9,638 bases of DNA from Xanthobacteraceae bacterium. Lineage in GTDB: Bacteria > Pseudomonadota > Alphaproteobacteria > Rhizobiales > Xanthobacteraceae. A model generated the notes under the pieces. That model saw nothing but the letters and a program-made list of their open reading frames with translations. It was not told the DNA's origin and did no database searches. The position numbers and the translations under genes were made by a program. Shown piece after piece: positions 7,601 to 9,638 of the stretch; the first letter of the stretch is position 1; the number at the start of each line of letters is the position of its first letter. The DNA lies in contig JASHXX010000195.1 in assembly GCA_030043335.1 (NCBI GenBank), forward strand, positions 1-9,638, in the 5' to 3' direction.

Positions 7601-8162
7601 CCACATCAAGGAAGTCGGCTACGAGCTCTATCAGGAGATGCTCGAGGAGGCGGTGATGAGTCTCAAGGCCGGCATCAGCGCTCCGGTCGCCGACCGCTGG
7701 TCGCCGCAGATCACCATCGGCACGCCGGTGCTGATTCCGGAAGACTACGTCACCGATCTGCCGGTGCGGCTCGCGCTCTACCGGCGGCTCGCCGAGATCG
7801 AGGACGACCGCGACATCGAGGCGTTCGCCGCCGAGCTGGTCGACCGCTTCGGCCCGCTGCCGCGGGAGGTCGAATATCTGCTCCAGGTCGTGGCCATCAA
7901 ATCGCTGTGCCGGCGCGCCAATGTCGAGCGCATCGAGGTCGGCCCCAAGGGCGCGGTGCTGGCGTTCCGCGACAACACCTTCGCCAACCCGGAAGGGCTC
8001 ATCGCCTTTATCGGCAAGCAGGGCGCCGGCGCCCGCGTGCGCCCGGACATGAAGGTGGTGTTCTTCGACGAGTGGGAGACGCCGGAAACGCGCCTCAAAG
8101 GCGCGACCGAAGTCTTACGCGCGCTTGCCGGCCTCGCCGAGAAGGGCAAGAAGGCGGCGTAG
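4629..8162 (+). CDS. mfd: Transcription-repair coupling factor Mfd
   Basis: Mfd recognises RNA polymerase stalled at DNA damage, pushes it off using ATP-driven translocation, and recruits UvrA for nucleotide excision repair. The 1177-residue product is full length. Residues about 20-350 form the UvrB-like module (EFPAWDCLPYDR, GDYAVRGGIIDLYAPG, PVRLDFFGDTLESIRSFD). Residues about 500-590 are the CarD-like RNA polymerase interaction domain (LAAGDLVVHVDHGIGRFTGL). The translocase has Walker A GDVGFGKTE (654-662), DEEQHFG (755-761), TATPIPRT (781-788), SIIESGLDIP (895-904) and QLRGRVGRS (924-932), then the TRG region (HDLDIRGAGNLLGEEQSGHI, 974-993). The autoinhibitory C-terminal domain runs from about 1025 to 1150. 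All motifs are intact. Translation starts at GTG 4629, which overlaps the sdhE stop by 4 bases, with GGGG 7 nt upstream; an exposed independent start is not needed. Confidence 0.98.
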   Translation: MTAPIRSLAQSPASRLKPGRPLLLAGVADGAEGLVAADLARAVGAGAAPPAISLAVVCRDGSRMAMLARALAFFAPDIEVLEFPAWDCLPYDRVSPHPAVVAQRMITLARLARVKRRERPAIVLTTVNALLQRVPPRSTLARQSLSAAPGNLLPMSGVTEWLELNGFNRASTVREAGDYAVRGGIIDLYAPGMAAPVRLDFFGDTLESIRSFDAETQRTTEELRALDLVPMAEFQLTTETIRLFRTGYVAAFGAAGPDDVLYEAVSEGRRAAGIEHWLPLFHQHLETLFDYLEATPIAIEPLAEDAAHERLAQIADYYQARKEALDRAGGGAPYQPLPPDRLYLGEGEWRERLEQSALARLSPFATPDSTPDAIEIGAHAGRNFVAERSEPGTNVFEAVKRHVETLQADGKRVVVALWSEGSRERMAHVLAEHGLLNLTPVASWPQALSRPRPEVALAVLGIDAGFETADVALITEEDILGERLVRPRRQSKRAENFIAEVTSLAAGDLVVHVDHGIGRFTGLRAIEAAGAPHECLEIHYAGGDKLYLPVENLELLSRYGSEGAGVELDRLGGAAWQARKARMKNRIREIAGELIKVAAERQFREAPRLAVGAGLYDEFCAGFPYEETDDQQAAIAAVNADLASGRPMDRLICGDVGFGKTEVALRAAFIAAMNGKQVAVVVPTTLLARQHMKTFSDRLKGYPVHVAQASRLVSAAELAKVKKRLAEGAVDIVIGTHALLGKTVKFKDLGLIVVDEEQHFGVAHKEKLKQLRAEVHVLTLTATPIPRTLQLALSGVREMSIIATPPVDRLAVRTFVAPFDSIMVREALLRERYRGGQSFYVCPRIEDLAEAKSFLDKNVPEVRVAVAHGQMPSAVLEDVMAAFYDGKFDVLLSTSIIESGLDIPTANTLIVHRADMFGLAQVYQLRGRVGRSKLRAYALLTLPSARKITPQAERRLKVLQSLDTLGAGFQLASHDLDIRGAGNLLGEEQSGHIKEVGYELYQEMLEEAVMSLKAGISAPVADRWSPQITIGTPVLIPEDYVTDLPVRLALYRRLAEIEDDRDIEAFAAELVDRFGPLPREVEYLLQVVAIKSLCRRANVERIEVGPKGAVLAFRDNTFANPEGLIAFIGKQGAGARVRPDMKVVFFDEWETPETRLKGATEVLRALAGLAEKGKKAA

Positions 8163-8171
8163 CAAAATTCG

Positions 8172-8192
8172 CCTCTCCCCCTCGGGGAGAGG
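8172..8192. terminator. Perfect hairpin 9 bp after mfd
   Basis: CCTCTCCCC (8172-8180) and GGGGAGAGG (8184-8192) form a perfect 9-bp, GC-rich stem with the 3-nt loop CTC. There is no T-run after it on the plus strand; on the minus strand it is followed shortly by ATTTTG (complement of 8164-8169). It could help end mfd transcription and would also serve leftward transcripts coming from the VC0807 region. Hairpins of this CTCTCCCC/GGGGAGAG type are also common dispersed repeats, so its role as a terminator is uncertain. Confidence 0.45.
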
Positions 8193-8207
8193 CCGGCGAG
8201 CAGCAAG

Positions 8208-8297
8208 CGTAGCCCGGATTGAACAAAGTGAAATCCGGGGCCGAACTTAAAGCTTCTCCGCCGTTCCCGGATTTCGCTGCGCTCAATCCGGGCTACG
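8208..8297. repeat. Large nested inverted repeat (CGTAGCCCGGAT type)
   Basis: The 32-bp arm 8208-8239 matches the reverse complement of 8266-8297 at 28 of 32 positions, with a 26-nt spacer containing AAGCTT. Each arm is also a small hairpin by itself (CCCGGATT with AATCCGGG in the left arm, CCCGGATT with AATCCGGG in the right arm). The DNA could therefore form one long stem or two short ones. The outer ends CGTAGCCCGGAT / ATCCGGGCTACG are familiar from dispersed elements in Bradyrhizobium-like genomes (memory). It lies between the 3' ends of mfd and the leftward VC0807 relic, the usual place for such repeats. Confidence 0.8.
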
Positions 8298-8383
8298 CGA
8301 GAGCGCCGATCCACACACCGGCGCGCGCGATTGTTCCCAGCACAGACACCAACACAGACAATAGACGCACGACGGGAGCCGTG

Positions 8384-9096
8384 TCACTCGCACGGAGCAG
8401 GTCGCGCCGATGCACCAGCCGCGGCTTGCGACCGAGCCAAGGGGCGCAAGCGGCGGTAGGCGTAACGATAAGTCCACGCCGTGGTGATGCCCAGCGTTCC
8501 GTAGCCGAGAATAGGATTCACAATCCCGTACTGACGGATCGAGAGGACGAAGACCAATCCGATCGCGATCGCCGCCTCGGCCAGCACACCAGCGTTAGGG
8601 TCGTCATGGTGCGGCGGAACACCGGACTTTCGCGCATCGCGTCGAAGGCATTGGCTTCGGAAGCCGGGCGGGTACGCACGCGGGCGCGGGCAAGCTGGCA
8701 GATCAGCGGCTTACCGATCGCGGCCGAGCCAAGGAAGATCAGCCCGATCACGGCGGTGACCAGACGCTCGCGAATTTGCAGGAATGTCACGCCGCCACCC
8801 CCGAAATACGCCAGCACCGAAAGCGCAATTCCGATCAGCGCCAGCATCGAGAACGCGTCGAGTCGACGGCTGCGCGCGAGCTGAAAGAGAGCCCAAAGCA
8901 TAGGCAGCGCCGAGGCCGCGATCAAGGCAGGCAATTGGCCAAGCGGTCGCTCGGTTTGCACGTAAACGAGGTACGGCAGCACGAAGTTGATTCCGAGTTC
9001 GACGACCGCGTGGAGACCGTGAGCGCGCACCCAGGCCCAAACCTTGTTGAGAGCTTCACGCCGATGGTCCGGAGACCTGAGAGGATTGGGGCTCAT
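8384..9096 (-). pseudogene. VC0807 family membrane protein, broken by a frameshift
   Basis: The gene starts at ATG 9096 (GGAAGGA 9 nt upstream on the minus strand) and reads as a polytopic membrane protein with hydrophobic segments at about residues 30-46, 55-73, 83-98 and 111-128. It continues into SEANAFDAMRESPVFRRTMTTLTLV (to about 8587), where the frame turns into Arg/Ser-rich nonsense. The family C-terminus resumes in another frame from 8587: LAEAAIAIGLVFVL, then NPILGYGTLGITTAWTYRYA, ending at TGA 8384-8386. Joined, the two parts make about 235 residues, normal for the VC0807 family, whose function is unknown. As I remember the family, LTLV is followed by a few residues such as WGVG before LLAEAA; those are absent here, which points to a small deletion of 3n+1 bases rather than a one-base sequencing error. 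Its start overlaps the stop of the SDR relic as ATGA. Confidence 0.8.
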
Positions 9097-9197
9097 GCGG
9101 TGCGATCCTTCCCTGGCTGAACCTCGCAGCCGCCATCCGCGAACACGACTTGGCCGATCCCGGACGCCGGGCCCGTCACGACGCAGATCCTTCCCAT
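9093..9197 (-). pseudogene. Relic of a short-chain dehydrogenase/reductase with the whole middle deleted
   Basis: A 34-codon frame runs from ATG 9197 to TGA 9093-9095. It begins MGRICVVTGPASGIG, the first strand and NAD(P)-binding TGxxxGIG motif of a classical SDR. It passes without a break into QVVFADGGCEV, which closely resembles the C-terminal ITGQVVFVDGG segment of the same family, where the protein normally ends some 15 residues later. About 200 residues, including the catalytic Ser-Tyr-Lys, are missing. Both gene ends are otherwise well kept: GGAG lies 7 nt before the ATG (complement of 9205-9208) and the stop overlaps the VC0807 start as ATGA. I infer that an intact SDR gene once headed this operon. 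It could in principle still be translated to keep VC0807 coupling, but it cannot be an enzyme. Confidence 0.7.
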
Positions 9198-9226
9198 CGC
9201 CGAGCTCCATATCAGATCGGTGAATG

Positions 9227-9268
9227 ACCATTTACCAGATCGCGGGAAGCAGTAAATGGTGATTTACC
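9227..9268. promoter_or_regulatory. Operator-like palindromes between the tetR-type gene and the SDR-VC0807 operon
   Basis: GTAAATGGTGATTTAC (9252-9267) is a 16-bp palindrome with perfect 6-bp arms and a 4-bp centre. A third half-site, ACCATTTACC (9227-9236), is an inverted copy of GTAAATGGT (9252-9260). The sites sit in the 100 bp between two divergent start codons, one of them for a TetR-family regulator, which is the classical place for its binding site. I infer that the repressor binds here and controls both itself and the leftward operon; binding has not been shown. Confidence 0.6.
9229..9256 (-). promoter_or_regulatory. Candidate leftward promoter for the SDR-VC0807 operon
   Basis: On the minus strand, TTTACT (complement of 9251-9256) and TAAATG (complement of 9229-9234) are 16 bp apart. 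Transcription would begin near 9222, leaving about 25 nt before the SDR start codon with GGAG in the right place. The boxes are moderate matches. The -35 box is one half of the 9252-9267 palindrome and the -10 box lies in the outer half-site. Confidence 0.3.
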
Positions 9269-9291
9269 GCCGGCCAGGCCTCTGCTAGAAA
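9263..9291 (+). promoter_or_regulatory. Candidate promoter for the TetR-family gene, predicting a leaderless mRNA
   Basis: TTTACC (9263-9268) and TAGAAA (9286-9291) are separated by 17 bp. The expected transcription start is about 9298, the A of the start codon itself. No ribosome binding site is seen before that ATG (the preceding bases are AGAAACGCTCG), which agrees with a leaderless transcript. The -35 box overlaps the right half of the operator palindrome, so a bound repressor should block it. Confidence 0.4.
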
Positions 9292-9297
9292 CGCTCG

Positions 9298-9638
9298 ATG
9301 GCAAAGAGACGAGTCCGCGCTGAGCGGCCCGAGGGTCAGCCCCCGGCACGCGCCGTCGTTGCGGGCTCGGAGAGGACGACGCGGAAACCGGAAGCCTCGA
9401 CGCGCGCGCGAATTTTGGCGTCGGCAGAACGGCTCTTCGCCGAACGAGGATTTGGCGACCTATCCATGCCCATGATCGCCAAGGCGAGCGGCATCACCGC
9501 CGGTGCGATCTACAAGCACTTCGACAGCAAGGCGGCCCTGTTCTTCGAGGTGATCCGGGGCGCGGTCGCCTCGACCGTGGTTTCCGCCGGCGGACGGCCA
9601 GGCGGCATGACGCTCCCGAATGTCGTCGCCGGCTTCAC
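9298..9638 (+). CDS. TetR/AcrR family transcriptional regulator, N-terminal part (partial, 3' end outside window)
   Basis: The frame is open from ATG 9298 to the right edge, 113 codons. Residues about 35-86 are a typical TetR DNA-binding domain: TRARILASAERLFAERGFGD (helix 1 and turn), LSMPMIAKASGITAGAIYKH (helix-turn-helix), FDSKAALFFEVI (start of helix 4). The ligand-binding domain begins after about residue 90 and is mostly outside the window, so the inducer cannot be guessed. The N-terminus is an unusually long, basic, Pro/Arg-rich tail of about 34 residues; the next in-frame ATG is at 9466, inside the helix-turn-helix, so 9298 is the only reasonable start unless GTG 9313 or GTC-type codons are used. 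It is divergent from the SDR-VC0807 relics across an operator-like palindrome and probably represses both itself and that operon. Confidence 0.9.
   Translation, partial: MAKRRVRAERPEGQPPARAVVAGSERTTRKPEASTRARILASAERLFAERGFGDLSMPMIAKASGITAGAIYKHFDSKAALFFEVIRGAVASTVVSAGGRPGGMTLPNVVAGF

Noticed and set aside
8219..8884. 221-codon plus-strand frame after mfd
   Set aside because: It starts inside the inverted repeat and then runs antisense to the VC0807 relic; it is rich in Arg and Ser and resembles no family.
8518..9231. Start of the VC0807 frame at the ATG at 9231
   Set aside because: The first 45 residues would be charged, non-family sequence read out of frame over the SDR relic; ATG 9096 has a good ribosome site and gives the family N-terminus.
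1..9638. CRISPR arrays, tRNA or rRNA genes, insertion sequences, integrases, toxin-antitoxin or defence genes
   Set aside because: None is visible: there are no regularly spaced direct repeats, no transposase or integrase motifs, and no sequence recognisable as tRNA or rRNA. The repeats present are isolated palindromes.

Overview
The window looks like chromosomal DNA of a high-GC alphaproteobacterium in the Rhizobiales, most likely near the Bradyrhizobium/Rhodopseudomonas or Xanthobacteraceae groups. I infer this from the strong G/C bias at third codon positions, the style of the GlmS, RecG, SdhE and Mfd proteins, the order glmS - DUF502 gene - recG - sdhE - mfd, and intergenic palindromic repeats of a type I remember from those genomes. 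No database search was possible, so the taxonomic call is from memory of the families.

Left part (1-4056): the C-terminal 60% of glmS (glucosamine-6-phosphate synthase, amino-sugar synthesis) enters from the left edge. A probable promoter and a two-helix DUF502 membrane protein follow. recG runs the other way. The DUF502 gene and recG converge with no base between them: their stop codons form the palindrome TAGCTA.

Middle (4057-8162): a 288-bp divergent intergenic region separates recG from sdhE. It holds two palindromic repeat elements, a good sigma-70-like promoter whose -35 box is the end of one repeat, and two hairpins in the predicted 5' leader of sdhE. sdhE (flavinylation factor for succinate dehydrogenase) overlaps mfd (transcription-repair coupling factor) by 4 bases, so the two are probably co-transcribed and translationally coupled. 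RecG and Mfd are related SF2 DNA translocases that share the C-terminal TRG region.

Right part (8163-9638): a perfect short hairpin and a large nested inverted repeat follow mfd. Beyond them is a decaying leftward operon. First comes a 34-codon relic of a short-chain dehydrogenase whose two ends have been fused by a large internal deletion. It is joined by an ATGA overlap to a VC0807-family membrane protein gene that is broken by a frameshift. Divergent from it is an apparently intact TetR-family repressor gene that runs off the right edge. The 100-bp space between the two start codons carries a clear operator-like palindrome with candidate -35 boxes back to back inside it; the regulator's transcript may be leaderless. 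The stretch 8298-8383 holds nothing I can identify.

I did not find a new defence or biosynthetic system here. The left and middle parts are housekeeping genes. The most informative unusual parts are the decayed operon with its surviving switch, and the repeat-derived promoter and leader of sdhE-mfd.
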